Numbered from the stretch's first letter, positions 1 through 11,166 are shown. The stretch is 64,000 nt of DNA from Gemmatimonadota bacterium (GCA_016719105.1 JADKAQ010000001.1:372001-436000); one strand, 5' to 3'. Made by a program: numbers and translations. Notes: generated from the sequence alone by a model not told the origin.

Positions 1-1293
1 AACGACGAACCCACGCCACCGCCGCCTGACGACGAACCCGAGGACGAGGGAGAGGAAGGGCTCGCCCCCGAGGCCGAACTCGCCGCCGATGAGATCGATC
101 GCGACTGGCGTGAGCGCGCCGCGGTGGTCATCCCGGGAGGCACCTCGACCGCGAGCAAGCGCCCCGTCTCGCTCTACGGGCCCGACTCCCAGGTCGGCCC
201 CGCGCACTTCACGTCGGCGCAAGGGTGCCGCGTCACCACGCCGTCGGGACGCACGCTGGTCGATTGCACGATGGCGTTAGGCGCGGTCGCCATCGGCTAC
301 GGCGACGACGCCATCAATCGGGCGGTGCTCTCCGCGGTCGCCAACGGCAACGTCTGCGGACTCGCCAGCACCGCCGAGGTCGAGCTCGCCGAGCGCTTGT
401 GCGAGGTGGTGCCGTGCGCCGAGCAGGTGCGCTTCCTCAAGTCGGGGGGGGAGGCGATGGCGGCCGCCGTGCGCATCGCGCGGACCGCGACCGGACGCAC
501 GACCGTCGTGGGGTGCGGCTACTTCGGCTGGCAGGACTGGTGCAGCCGCGCGGCCGGCGTCCCCGCGGGGGCAAGCGCCGACTACGTCGAGGTTCCGTTC
601 AACGACGTGGCGGCGCTCGAGCGCGCCGCGCGCGCCGCCGGGAGCGCCTTGGCCGCGATCGCCCTCGAGCCCGTGGTGAACGAGCTGCCGTCGCCGGAAT
701 GGTGCGCAACCGCCCGCCGTCTCTGCGACGCCGTGGGCGCCGTCCTCATCTTCGACGAGATGAAGACCGGCTTCCGCCTTGCCACGGGTGGATACCAGCA
801 GTTCGCCGGCATCGAGCCCGACCTCGCCGCCTTCGGCAAGGCGATGGCCAACGGCTTCCCGCTCGCCGCTGTCGTCGGGCGTGCGGCGATCATGGAGGCC
901 GCCGAGTCGACGTGGATTTCCGTGACGCTCGCCGGTGAGGCGACGGCCCTCGCGGCTGCGTCGGCGGTGCTCGACATCCACGCCGAGGTCGATGTGTGTG
1001 CCACGCTCTGGCGGGTAGGGAAGGAGATGCGCGAGCGCGTCGCGGCTGCGGTTCAAGCGAGTGGCGTCCCCGGCGTGCGGGTGACCGGGATCGACCCCAT
1101 GTGGTCCATCGAATTCGACGACGAACGACGCCAGCGCGCGTTCCTCGAGGGGGCGGCGCTCGAAGGGGTGCTCTTCAAGCGCGGCGCCTACAACTACGCG
1201 TCCATGGCCCACGATGACGACGAGATCCTCCTCGAGATCGAGCGCGTGGCGAGCACGGCGCTGGTCGACGTGAGCGAGGACGAGGAGGCGTGA
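1..1293 (+). CDS. Class-III PLP aminotransferase, glutamate-1-semialdehyde aminomutase-like (5' partial)
   Basis: Fold-type I, class III pyridoxal-phosphate enzyme. Visible marks are the acidic segment DEMKTGFRLA, which binds the cofactor ring, and the Schiff-base lysine in AAFGKAMANGFPLA; both match the glutamate-1-semialdehyde aminomutase branch. A GTG at 124 gives 389 residues, but the frame stays open to base 1 with no stop. It begins with an acidic, proline-rich stretch (four prolines, then many D/E), and the family's usual N-terminal VIPGGTST lies at the GTG itself. I therefore read this as a gene entering from the left edge, possibly after a linker from another domain. The stop overlaps the next gene by 4 bp, so it is co-transcribed with two amidohydrolase-like genes. 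With no haem genes nearby, a role in haem synthesis is not supported; the substrate is unknown. Confidence 0.8.
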   Translation, partial: NDEPTPPPPDDEPEDEGEEGLAPEAELAADEIDRDWRERAAVVIPGGTSTASKRPVSLYGPDSQVGPAHFTSAQGCRVTTPSGRTLVDCTMALGAVAIGYGDDAINRAVLSAVANGNVCGLASTAEVELAERLCEVVPCAEQVRFLKSGGEAMAAAVRIARTATGRTTVVGCGYFGWQDWCSRAAGVPAGASADYVEVPFNDVAALERAARAAGSALAAIALEPVVNELPSPEWCATARRLCDAVGAVLIFDEMKTGFRLATGGYQQFAGIEPDLAAFGKAMANGFPLAAVVGRAAIMEAAESTWISVTLAGEATALAAASAVLDIHAEVDVCATLWRVGKEMRERVAAAVQASGVPGVRVTGIDPMWSIEFDDERRQRAFLEGAALEGVLFKRGAYNYASMAHDDDEILLEIERVASTALVDVSEDEEA

Positions 1294-2144
1294 GCGCCAC
1301 GACGCCGTTGGGAGGGACGCTCCCGCTCATCGACGTGCACGCGCACTTCTTCCAGCCGGAGGGTGGGCGCGCCGACTGGGCGACGCTCAACGCGCGTCGG
1401 CTCGAGGGTGGGGCGCGCATCGGGATCACGTATCACGTGGCGTCGGTGCTGGGCAGCTGGGGGGCGACATCGCCGACCTACTTCCAGTCGCCAAACGACA
1501 CGGTGCAGGGGAACGACTTCATGCTCGTCGTGCAGGCCGACCATGAGGACTGCGTGCGCGCCTACGTCGCGGTGAACCCGAACGATGGCGACTTCGCGCT
1601 CGACGAGATCGACCGCTGCGTGGCGCGCGGTGCCGTGGGGCTCAAGCTGGCGGCGGCGCGACGATGCGACGATCCCCTCCTCGATCCGGTGATCGAACGG
1701 GCGCAGTTGCACGGGCTCCCGGTGCTCCACCATATCTGGCAGCATCGGCGCCGGCACTGGCCTTCGCAGGACATCTCCGACGGCGCCGACCTCGCGACCC
1801 TGGCCGGTCGCCATCCCGACGTCTCGTTCATCCTCGCGCACATCGGCGGCGGGGGCGACTACCAGCACACCTTCGCCGCCGTGCGCGACGTCCCCAACAT
1901 CTATCTGGACCTGTCGGGGAGCGGGATCGATCGCGGGATGCTCGATGACGCCCTGCGTGCCGTCGGGGCGCATCGCCTGCTGTGGGGAGCCGACATCACG
2001 CTGTGTACCGGCTTGGCCAAGCTGTGGGCGCTGGAGGTCATCGGCCTGTCGGATGGCGACCTGGCCGACATCCGGTGGCGCAACGCGTGGCGCATCTTCC
2101 CGCGCGGCGCCTTCCCCGTGCTGTCCGAGGCGGCCCATGCCTGA
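1290..2144 (+). CDS. Amidohydrolase family 2 (ACMSD-like) metal-dependent hydrolase
   Basis: TIM-barrel amidohydrolase of the Amidohydro_2 (COG2159) type, 284 aa from GTG 1290. The metal-binding HxH is present near the N-terminus (LIDVHAHFF, about residues 13-21). Further histidines sit in VLHHIWQHRRRHW and LAHIGGGGDY, and a late aspartate lies in LLWGADIT, matching the order of metal and catalytic ligands in this superfamily. Members are decarboxylases or hydrolases acting on semialdehydes, lactones and amides. The start overlaps the preceding aminotransferase stop (GTGA), and the C-terminus overlaps the next gene by 8 bp, indicating translational coupling. The reaction cannot be named from sequence. 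The pairing with an aminotransferase suggests catabolism of an amino-carboxylic compound (inference). Confidence 0.82.
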   Translation: MSATTPLGGTLPLIDVHAHFFQPEGGRADWATLNARRLEGGARIGITYHVASVLGSWGATSPTYFQSPNDTVQGNDFMLVVQADHEDCVRAYVAVNPNDGDFALDEIDRCVARGAVGLKLAAARRCDDPLLDPVIERAQLHGLPVLHHIWQHRRRHWPSQDISDGADLATLAGRHPDVSFILAHIGGGGDYQHTFAAVRDVPNIYLDLSGSGIDRGMLDDALRAVGAHRLLWGADITLCTGLAKLWALEVIGLSDGDLADIRWRNAWRIFPRGAFPVLSEAAHA

Positions 2145-2913
2145 CGAGTCGCGCCACGCGCCGGTTGCCCTGGACGTCAACACGTTCATTGGCGGGTATC
2201 CCTTTCGCCACATCCCGCATCCGGAGCCGGAGATCCTCGTGCGCGTGCTCGCGCGCGAAGGGGTCGCGCAGGCCTGGGTCGGGCACCTGCCGAGTGCCTT
2301 TCATCGGGATCCTTCGGCGGGCAACGCCGAGCTGCTCGCGGCGCTCGCACCGCACGCCGCGGTGCTGCGTCCGGCGCCGATCGTTCGCCCCGACTGGCCG
2401 GGATGGCGCGACGCGTTAGGCGCCCTGGTGCAGGCGGGGGTGCCGGCCATTCGCGCCTACCCGCAGCTGTGGGGGATGGCGGCCGGGGACACGCGCCTGC
2501 AGGAGCTGGGCGCGGCCTGCGCGCGCGCCGGCGTCGCCCTGGTGCTCACGGTGCGATTCGAGGACCTTCGCCAGCGTCACCCGCTCGACGTGGCCGGCGA
2601 CCTCTCGGCGGCGCATGTGCGCGAACTGGTTCGCAGCGGCTGCGGCGCGCGCGTGGTGGTCACCGCGGCGGGCCGTGAATTCATCGAGGAAGTGCACTGG
2701 GGGCTCACGCCGGTCGAACGCGCGCAGGTGCTCTTCGACTTCAGCTGGGTTTGGGGGCCGCCGAGCGACGAGCTGGCCACGCTGTTCCGGACGATCGGGA
2801 GCGATCGGTTCGTGTACGGCACGATGTGGCCGCTGCGGCTCACGCAGGGGGCGCGAGCCAATCTGGCGCTGCTCCCGGAGGAGCTGGCGAGGCAGCCGTT
2901 GGCAGTGCCGTGA
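2137..2913 (+). CDS. Amidohydrolase-like TIM-barrel protein lacking the HxH motif
   Basis: 258 aa from ATG 2137, which overlaps the stop of the preceding amidohydrolase. The frame is open further upstream, but that part lies inside the neighbour. It resembles an amidohydrolase in layout (N-terminal strand, central conserved block, FRTIGSDRFVYGTMWPLR near the C-terminus, where the family has its last conserved strand). However, the opening motif reads LDVNTFIGGYPFR instead of DxHxH. The first metal-binding pair is therefore missing, and it may be a one-metal or non-catalytic partner of its neighbour. Last gene of the three-gene operon; function unknown. Confidence 0.72.
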   Translation: MPDESRHAPVALDVNTFIGGYPFRHIPHPEPEILVRVLAREGVAQAWVGHLPSAFHRDPSAGNAELLAALAPHAAVLRPAPIVRPDWPGWRDALGALVQAGVPAIRAYPQLWGMAAGDTRLQELGAACARAGVALVLTVRFEDLRQRHPLDVAGDLSAAHVRELVRSGCGARVVVTAAGREFIEEVHWGLTPVERAQVLFDFSWVWGPPSDELATLFRTIGSDRFVYGTMWPLRLTQGARANLALLPEELARQPLAVP

Positions 2914-3234
2914 GGCGCGTCGAGCGTGCTCCGTGACGGGGAGCGGTAGGGGGGTGGGGCGGCATCGGGCGTGGGTGCGAACCGAAATTGGGTTGCGTGC
3001 GTTGTGCTGCCAACGCGCGGCGGTTAGGGTGCCGCGTTGGGGATGTATGAGTGGGCCAGAAGGGGTTGGGATTCTGAGCAAGCGCACATCCTTCTCGAAG
3101 TTGTGCAACTCTCAGCGAATCCGACTCTTGCAAGACGGATGCAGCGTGGTCATTTTTCGCCGCTGTTTCGGTTACTTGTGAAATGATTCACAAGGCCGAG
3201 TCAATCAGTCGGCTTCCCTCCACCTCAGGACTCG
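2914..3234. other. Intergenic region before the act operon
   Basis: A 321-bp gap with no supported gene. The last 130 bases are clearly more A+T-rich than the surroundings and hold the palindrome at 3175-3194, so the act operon promoter is probably here. I could not fix a convincing -35/-10 pair. One copy of the GGTTAGG word variant lies at 3022-3028. No terminator hairpin stands out after the upstream gene. Confidence 0.5.
3175..3194. promoter_or_regulatory. CRP/FNR-family operator candidate upstream of actA
   Basis: Perfect inverted repeat CTTGTGAA-ATGA-TTCACAAG. Its core is TGTGA-N6-TCACA, the half-site spacing of CRP-type regulators. It ends 40 bp before the actA start codon, in an A+T-rich stretch of an otherwise G+C-rich window. 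The position so close to the start could mean repression or an overlap with the promoter. The regulator is not in this window. Confidence 0.55.
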
Positions 3235-3876
3235 ATGACGAGCAGGCGCAAGTGGACGCTCGTTCCGGCGTTCTTCGCCATCGCGACGGCGGCGACCCTT
3301 CTCTCGGCCTACAGCGGCGCCTCGTCGTCGCAGGGGTTCTCCCCCGTCCAGCCGATTCAGTTCCCCCATCCGGTGCACGTGCAGACGCTGGGGATGAACT
3401 GCCTCTACTGCCACTACAGCGCGAACAAGTCGCCTGACCCGGGACTTCCGGCGGTGGGGACGTGCATGGGGTGCCATACGGTGGTTGGCCCCAACCGGCC
3501 CGCGATGGATGGCAAGCCGGCGCGCGTGAGCGCAGAGATCACGAAGCTCCAGAAGCTGGCGCCGCCGGGGCAGCCGGATAAGTGGCAGACGATTCCGTGG
3601 GAGCGCATCCACAAGGTCCCCGAGTACGTGCACTTCCCGCATATGCGTCACGTCAGCGCGGGGGTGACCTGCCAGACGTGCCACGGCGCGGTGCAGGGAA
3701 TGGCCCAGGTGCAGCAGGCCGCCTCGCTCAACATGGGCTGGTGCGTCAACTGCCACGTGAAGGGCTACAAGCTCAGTGATGGGCTGCTGGCGGCTGGGGA
3801 CACGGTGGGGGCCAAGGCGGCCGCCAACGTCGAACCCAAGAAGGCGCGGTACGACTGCGCCGTCTGCCACTACTAG
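3235..3876 (+). CDS. actA: Alternative complex III subunit A, pentaheme cytochrome c
   Basis: 213 aa. An N-terminal hydrophobic segment (about residues 9-25) acts as signal or anchor. Five CxxCH haem-binding motifs follow: CLYCH (Cys56), CMGCH, CQTCH, CVNCH and CAVCH at the extreme C-terminus. Five c-type haems is the number known for ActA of alternative complex III (ACIII), the quinol:electron-acceptor oxidoreductase that replaces cytochrome bc1. The protein should lie on the periplasmic face and pass electrons from the quinol site towards ActE or a soluble acceptor. First gene of actABCDEF; a CRP-like palindrome lies just upstream, and a 151-bp gap separates it from actB. Confidence 0.93.
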   Translation: MTSRRKWTLVPAFFAIATAATLLSAYSGASSSQGFSPVQPIQFPHPVHVQTLGMNCLYCHYSANKSPDPGLPAVGTCMGCHTVVGPNRPAMDGKPARVSAEITKLQKLAPPGQPDKWQTIPWERIHKVPEYVHFPHMRHVSAGVTCQTCHGAVQGMAQVQQAASLNMGWCVNCHVKGYKLSDGLLAAGDTVGAKAAANVEPKKARYDCAVCHY

Positions 3877-4027
3877 TGGCCATCTCACACGGCGTCGCCG
3901 CATTGAAGCGCGTGACGTCGCGTGACATGGCTTGCCGTCTGGAAGCATCGCCGCCGCCGCGGCTGCCGGGCCTAACGAATCAGGCCCCAAGCGTCGCGGT
4001 TCGTCTCGACGATCGAGGAAGCACTGC

Positions 4028-7000
4028 ATGAGCCAGTCGACGGGGTCCGCGGGCGTCAAGCGCCGCGAGTTCCTCAAGGTCCTGGGCGCCGCCAGCGCCG
4101 TTACGACCACCATTGGGTGTAGCCAGGAGAAGGTTGAGAAGCTGATTCCGTATCTGGTCTCGCCCGACCAGACGGTCCCCGGCGTCTCGACCTACTACAG
4201 CTCCACCTGCCGCGAGTGCGCGACCGCCTGCGGCGTCGTCGCCGAAGTGCGCGACGGCCGCGCCATCAAGCTCGAGGGGAATCCGGATCATCCGGTGAAC
4301 CACGGCGCGCTCTGCGCGCGCGGGCAGGCGGCGCTGCAGGGGTTGTACAACCCCGATCGCTATCGCCAGCCGATGGTGCGCGAGGGCGGAAAGCTCGTCC
4401 CCACCACGTGGGACAAGGCGGTTGCCCTCCTCAGCCAGAAGGTGGGCGAGGTGCGCTCGAAGGGAGGCGCGGGGAACGTCGTCTTCATCGACCAGCACCA
4501 GTCCGGGTCGTTCGGCGTCTTCCTCGATCAGTGGCTCGGTGCCTTTGGTTTCCCGGCGCACGACCAGTATGACTCGGGGGCCGACCTCGCGGTTCGCGCG
4601 GCCAACACCATGGCGTACGGCGTCGCGATGCCGACGCTCGAGATGTCGGCGGCGTCGCTGGTCATCTCGTTAGGGGCCGACTTCCTCGACGGGCGCGATG
4701 CGGCCGTCCCGATGCAGCTCGCCTTCGCCGATGCGCGCGCCAAGCTGCAGAATGCGCCGCGCTTCATCTACATCGGCCCGCGTCGTTCGCTCACCGGCCT
4801 CAACGCCGATGAGTGGATCGCCTGCAAGCCGGGGAGCGAGGAAGTCATCGCCAACGCGCTGCTGGCGGCGGTCGGTGGCACGGGAGCTTCCATCAAGGAG
4901 GCGGCGGACGCCTCTGGCGTGACCGAGGCGACGCTGCAGCGCCTGGCCGATGAGCTCAAGGCGGCGCGCCCGAGCCTCGTGCTCTCCGGCGTCTCGACGC
5001 CGAACGCCGGGGTCGTGGCGACGATCGCGGCCAACATCAACAAGGCCGCCGGCAACGTCGGCGTGACGGTGAAGCCGAGCGAGCCGCTCGGCGGCTACTC
5101 GGGGGCGGTCGGTGCCGAGCGCATGGCGGCGATTGCCCAGCAGGCCAATGCTGGCAACGTCCCGCTGCTCTTCGTGCGCGGCGCGAACCCCGCGTACGAC
5201 ACGCCCAAGGCGGCGGGCTTCGCGGCGGCGATGGCCAAGATCCCGTTCAAGGTCTCCTTCTCGAGCTATCCCGACGAGACGACGGAGCTGTGCGACCTCG
5301 TGATGCCGAGCGATCACTCGCTCGAGTCGTGGGGCGACGCCGAGGCCAAGCCCGGCGTCATCTCGCTGCAGCAGCCGGTGATGGACCGCATCTTCGACAC
5401 GCGAGCGACCGCCGACGTCCTGCTGCAGGTCGCGCAGGGCGATCCGACGACCGCGGTGCGCTTCCCCTGGAAGAGCTATCGCGACTACCTCGTGAGCCGC
5501 TTCCCCGGCGGGACGGCGGCCTTCACGCAGGCGCTGTCGAATGGCCTGGCCAACGGCACGATCGCCCAGCGCGATGCCGCCAACGCCAAGATCACGGTGG
5601 CCTCGACGGCCCCCGCGCCGATCGCGGGCGACGGCGAGTACTACCTGGTCACGTACCCGCACGCGGTGCTGGGGACGGGAGCGGGGGCCAACAAGCCGTG
5701 GCTGCAGGAACTCCCCGATCCGGTCGCCAAGGTCCTCTGGCAGTCGTGGGTGGAGTTGCACCCGACGACGGCCAAGAAGCTCGGTGTGCAGGCCGGTGAT
5801 CACGTGACGGTCCAGACGGCGGCGGGGAGCATCACCGCGCCGGTCTTCATCTATCTCGGCATCCGGCCGGATACCGTGGCCGTGGCGCTGGGACAGGGCC
5901 ACACCGCGTACGGCCGCTATGCGAAGGACATCGGCGTCAACGCGCTCGGCGCGTTAGGCGCAACGTACAACGGTTCCGGTGCGCTGGCCTACACGCAGTC
6001 CAAGGCCAAGGTGACCCGGGCGGGCGAACGCTCCGACCTGGTGACGACCGAAGGGTCGGCGCGCCAGCACGGGCGCGGGATCGCGCAGGCGCTCACCGTC
6101 GCCGACCTGGTGGCGGGTCGATTCAAGGAAGAGGAGCACAAGTTCCCGGGCGATGCGAACCACGAGTTCCTCCCCGGGCTGCGCTCGCCGGTAGCTGGCG
6201 ACGCCCAGGGTGACCTGGTCGACTCGACGGCGAAGGACAAGGGGATGTACGACCCGAAGCATTGGAGCGGGATGGCCAAGCGCCGTTGGGCGATGACCAT
6301 CGACCTCGCGCGGTGCACCGGGTGCTCGGCCTGCGTCACGGCGTGTTACGCCGAGAACAACATTCCGACGGTTGGTGCACGCTGGCAGGGTCGCTCGCTG
6401 CGGCCGGGCTCCGGCTCGGACGACTCGGCGTGGGATACGCGCCCGGGGGCGAACATCCTCAAGGGGCGCGAGATGAGCTGGCTGCGCATCGAACGCTACT
6501 TCGAGGGCGGGGAAGACGGCTCGAGCGATTTCGAGGCGCGCTTCGTCCCGATGATGTGCCAGCACTGCGGCAACGCGCCGTGCGAGCCGGTCTGCCCGGT
6601 GTACGCGACGTACCATGCCCCTGACGGCTTGAACGTCCAGGTCTACAACCGCTGCGTGGGGACGCGCTACTGCTCCAACGGCTGCCCCTACAAGGTCCGC
6701 TACTACAACTGGCACGGCTACGGCGAGAAGGAACGCCGTCAGTATGCCTTCCCCGAGCCGTTGCACCTGCAGCTCAACCCGGACGTCACGGTGCGCGGCA
6801 AGGGCGTCATGGAGAAGTGCTCCTTCTGCGTGCAGCGCATCCGCGAGGCGGAGAACCTGGCGAAGCTGGAGAATCGCGAGCTCAAGCCGGACGAGTTCAC
6901 GTCGGCGTGCGCGCAGGCGTGCCCGTCCAAGGCCATCGTCTTCGGTGACGCGGCCGACGAGAACTGGTCGGTGGCCAAGCTGGCCGAGGATGCCCGCGCC

Positions 7001-7083
7001 TACCACGTGTTCGAGGAACTCAGTACCTACACCGCGGTGGTCTACTTGAAGCGCGTCAATCATCCGGCGGGAGGTGCCAACTA

Positions 7084-7084
<1 letters not shown>
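4028..7084 (+). CDS. actB: Alternative complex III subunit B, molybdopterin-like plus Fe-S protein
   Basis: 1018 aa from ATG 4028; an in-frame extension upstream lacks family features. A twin-arginine signal (KRREFLKVLGA, about residues 14-24) runs into a cysteine in TTIGCS, so it is probably a Tat-exported lipoprotein. Residues about 55-750 form the molybdopterin-oxidoreductase-like domain, which in known ActB carries no Mo cofactor; an N-terminal cysteine set (CRECATAC) is present. From about residue 755 comes an iron-sulfur domain with CTGCSACVTAC (first Cys 763), CQHCGNAPCEPVCP, CVGTRYCSNGCP, CSFC and CAQACP. These are ligand sets for four clusters, as in ACIII of Rhodothermus. The stop overlaps actC by one base. 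Confidence 0.93.
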
Positions 7085-8525
<1,441 letters not shown>

Positions 8526-8526
<1 letters not shown>

Positions 8527-9026
8527 TGCGGCGCGGACTTGTAGCGGCGTTTCGTGAGATCGACGCGACCTGCGACGCGATCGAAGCGCTCAAGAAGAAG
8601 AAGTACGACTTCACGGTGTACATGCCGACTCCGCGGCACGAGATCGAGCACGCCGTCGAGCCGCCCATGAGCCCCGTGCGCCGCTTCACGCTGATCGGCG
8701 GGTTGCTCGGCGTGACGTTCGGCTACTGGGTCGCGGTGTGGACGTCGGAGTACTGGCCGCTCGTGGTGGGCGGGAAGGCGATCGCGAGCTGGATCCCGTA
8801 CACCATCATCGGGTTCGAGGTGATGGTGCTTGTCGGCGCCCTGTCCACCGTGGCGGCGATGTTCATCAACTCGCGCATCCCGAAGATCACGGCGACCACG
8901 GGCTTCGACCCGCGCTTCACGCACGGCGACTACGGCATCTACGTCGAAGCCGCGCCGGAGCGTCTCAAGGAAGCCGAAGCGACGCTTCGGCAGTTCGGCG
9001 CGATCGACGTGCGAGGGGAATCATGA
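8526..9026 (+). CDS. actD: Alternative complex III subunit D (DUF3341)
   Basis: 166 aa from ATG 8526, overlapping the actC stop. A cytosolic N-terminus of about 55 residues (KKKKYDFTVYMPTPRHEIEH) is followed by two transmembrane helices (around residues 55-75 and 90-115). A cytosolic C-terminal part follows (DPRFTHGDYGIYVEA). This matches the DUF3341 protein ActD, a small membrane subunit of ACIII without cofactors. The reading frame is open far upstream, but that part is antiphase to actC and is not coding. Confidence 0.9.
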
Positions 9027-9034
9027 CGCGCGCA

Positions 9035-9066
9035 GAAGACGGGAAGACGAGAAGACGAGAAGACGA
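9035..9066 (+). repeat. Octamer tandem repeat (GAAGACGR)4 between actD and actE
   Basis: Four perfect 8-bp units, the first GAAGACGG and the next three GAAGACGA, between the actD stop and the actE start at 9074. The same octamer occurs at 11167-11198, and in reverse orientation at 11469-11492 and 41953-41984. An upstream ATG at 9023 would translate the repeat into a basic/acidic peptide, which is why the later actE start is preferred. Confidence 0.85.
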
Positions 9067-9073
9067 GATCTCA

Positions 9074-9829
9074 ATGCGATTCTATCGTGGGTTCCGTCGC
9101 ATGATGCTGCTCGCGCCGGCGACGCTGTCGCTCACGGCGTGCGAGTGGTTCACCGACTTCAAGCGCATGCCGATGGTGACCACATGGGAGCAGGACTCGA
9201 TCCTCAAGGCGGTGCGTGGCGCACCGCAGGGGTCGGTGCCGCGCTCTGGGACGGCCGTCAGCGCCATGCAGGTGTCGTATACGAGCCTGCCGTTCCAGAT
9301 CGACACGATCGGGATGCTGGCGATGAACCCGACGCCGGTGACCGAGGCGTCGCTCGCCAACGGGCACAAGTACTACCAGATCAACTGCGCCGTGTGTCAC
9401 GGCGACAAGGGAGACGGGATGGGGAAGGCGATGCGCTATGGCGTCCCCCCCATCAACCTCCTGATGGACATGACCAAGAATCGCACCGACGGCTACATCT
9501 ACGGCATGATGCGCAACGGCCGAGGGCTGATGCCGTCGTACAACCGTATTGAGGAGTCGGACCGCTGGGACGTGGTGAACTACGTCCGCGCCCTGCAGGG
9601 GAGCGTCACCGGCGTGCAGTTCGCGACCGGACCGATCGCCCTGCCCGGGGTGAACGGCGACAAGGTTCCGGGGGCCACCGAACTCGGCCCCAACCGTTGG
9701 GTGCAGCACGTGCCGCCGACGCTGATCGGGACGCCAGGCGTCTCGGCGCGCCCGGCCGAAACGAAGCCCGCGGAAACCACGACGACTGAAGGGGCAGCAC
9801 AGCCGGCGAAGACGGGAGAACACGAGTGA
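9074..9829 (+). CDS. actE: Alternative complex III subunit E, monoheme cytochrome c lipoprotein
   Basis: 251 aa from ATG 9074. This start gives a classic lipoprotein signal (MRFYRGFRR, hydrophobic core, then SLTAC with the lipidated cysteine near residue 23). The alternative ATG 9023 would add 17 residues encoded by the octamer repeat. There is one haem motif, CAVCH, in a class I cytochrome c domain, and the likely methionine ligand is in GLMPSYN. It corresponds to ActE, the periplasmic mono-haem subunit that hands electrons to the terminal oxidase or a carrier. The C-terminal 30 residues are low-complexity (P, A, E, T). The stop overlaps the actF GTG start. Confidence 0.9.
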   Translation: MRFYRGFRRMMLLAPATLSLTACEWFTDFKRMPMVTTWEQDSILKAVRGAPQGSVPRSGTAVSAMQVSYTSLPFQIDTIGMLAMNPTPVTEASLANGHKYYQINCAVCHGDKGDGMGKAMRYGVPPINLLMDMTKNRTDGYIYGMMRNGRGLMPSYNRIEESDRWDVVNYVRALQGSVTGVQFATGPIALPGVNGDKVPGATELGPNRWVQHVPPTLIGTPGVSARPAETKPAETTTTEGAAQPAKTGEHE

Positions 9830-11160
9830 GCGCACATCACGGAGCACACACGCCGTCCCGGCAGGACCTGGTCAAGATGATCCAGGCCAGGCCGGTCCCG
9901 AAGAACCTCAAGACGATTTCGCTCGTCCTGGCGGTCGTCGGATTCGGCATCTTCATCGCCGGCGCGGCCATGGGCGAGAACCGCGCGTGGCAGGCCTTCC
10001 ACGTCAACTGGCTCTACTTCACGATCCCGTCGTCGGCTGCGGTGATGTTCGCCGCGGTGCAGCGCATCACCACGGCGCGCTGGTCGCGCGGCGTGATCCG
10101 CCTGATCGAAGGGTTCGTGGCCTTCCTCCCGGTCGCCTTCGTCCTCCTGCTCGTCACGCTGTTCGCGGGGAAGGGACACATCTTCCCGTGGATGCACGAG
10201 ACGATCACGATCAAGGAAAAGGCGATGTGGCTGGAGCCGACCTTCTTCGTCATCCGTGGCGTCGTCGTCTTCGGGCTCATCACCGCGCTCAGCGTCTGGT
10301 ACATCTACACGTCGGTGCGCGTGGACGTCGGTCTCCTGCCGGAGTGGGGCGCCGGCTGGGCCAAGGGACTGCGCGACGGGATGCGGCGCGGCTTCGGTGA
10401 AGAGCGTCGCGAGATGCACTCCACGCACTCGCTGCAGGGCAAGCTCGCCGTCTTCCTCGCCCTCACCTTCGGCTTCGGCTGGACGATGCTGGCGTGGGAC
10501 CTGTCGATGTCGATGGACTACCACTTCCAGTCCACGATGTACGGCTGGCAGGTGTTCATGGGTGGCTGGCTCGTCATGCTGATGTTCTTCTCGCTCCTCG
10601 TGCGCTGGTGGCGCGACTTCATGGGGGCGCACGACGTCATCACCGAGACGCACTTCCACGACATCGGCAAGCTCTGCTTCGCCTTCACCGCGTTCTGGGG
10701 CTACCTCACCTTCTCGCAGTTCCTGGTCATCTGGTACGGCAACTGGGGCGAAGAGACGCACCGCCTGCGCCTCACGCTCATCCAGCCGTGGACCAACATC
10801 AGCGTGTCGGTCGCCTTCCTCGTCTTCGGCGCGCCGTTCTTCGGCCTGCTGGGCAAGGCGCCAAAGCTGTTCACGCCGACGATGACGCTGTTCGCGGCGT
10901 CCTCGATGATCGGCATCTGGATCCATCGCTACCTCGAGATCTATCCGCCGTACTACGTCCAGACCGTCACCTCGGCGCCGTTCGGCATCTGGGAGATCGG
11001 GACGACGATCGGCTACCTCGGGCTGTGGGGCTTCTGCTACCTGAGCTTCATGGACGCCTTCCCGCGCATGCGCGTGGTGTGGATGACGTCGAAGCATCGC
11101 GATGAGATGCAGGTCCCGGTCGACGCGAAGACCATGGAGCCGCTGCCGGCGCACGAGTAG
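9826..11160 (+). CDS. actF: Alternative complex III subunit F, NrfD-like membrane protein
   Basis: 444 aa from GTG 9826 (overlaps actE by 4 bp). Polytopic membrane protein with about ten helices, homologous in layout to actC but shorter. Motifs such as TETHFHDIGKLCFAFTAFWGY lie in the C-terminal half, where ActF is known to be conserved. It is the second quinone-handling membrane subunit of ACIII and the last gene of the operon. It is followed by a hairpin at 11183-11217. Small subunits ActG and ActH, seen in some organisms, and the usual caa3 or cbb3 oxidase genes are not adjacent. Confidence 0.92.
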   Translation: MSAHHGAHTPSRQDLVKMIQARPVPKNLKTISLVLAVVGFGIFIAGAAMGENRAWQAFHVNWLYFTIPSSAAVMFAAVQRITTARWSRGVIRLIEGFVAFLPVAFVLLLVTLFAGKGHIFPWMHETITIKEKAMWLEPTFFVIRGVVVFGLITALSVWYIYTSVRVDVGLLPEWGAGWAKGLRDGMRRGFGEERREMHSTHSLQGKLAVFLALTFGFGWTMLAWDLSMSMDYHFQSTMYGWQVFMGGWLVMLMFFSLLVRWWRDFMGAHDVITETHFHDIGKLCFAFTAFWGYLTFSQFLVIWYGNWGEETHRLRLTLIQPWTNISVSVAFLVFGAPFFGLLGKAPKLFTPTMTLFAASSMIGIWIHRYLEIYPPYYVQTVTSAPFGIWEIGTTIGYLGLWGFCYLSFMDAFPRMRVVWMTSKHRDEMQVPVDAKTMEPLPAHE

Positions 11161-11166
11161 AGCTGG

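Noticed and set aside
3175..3194. FNR site (TTGAT-N4-ATCAA)
   Set aside because: The half-sites are TGTGA/TCACA, the CRP class, not the FNR core.
9023..9829. Earlier start for actE
   Set aside because: It would translate the octamer repeat and hide the lipoprotein signal.
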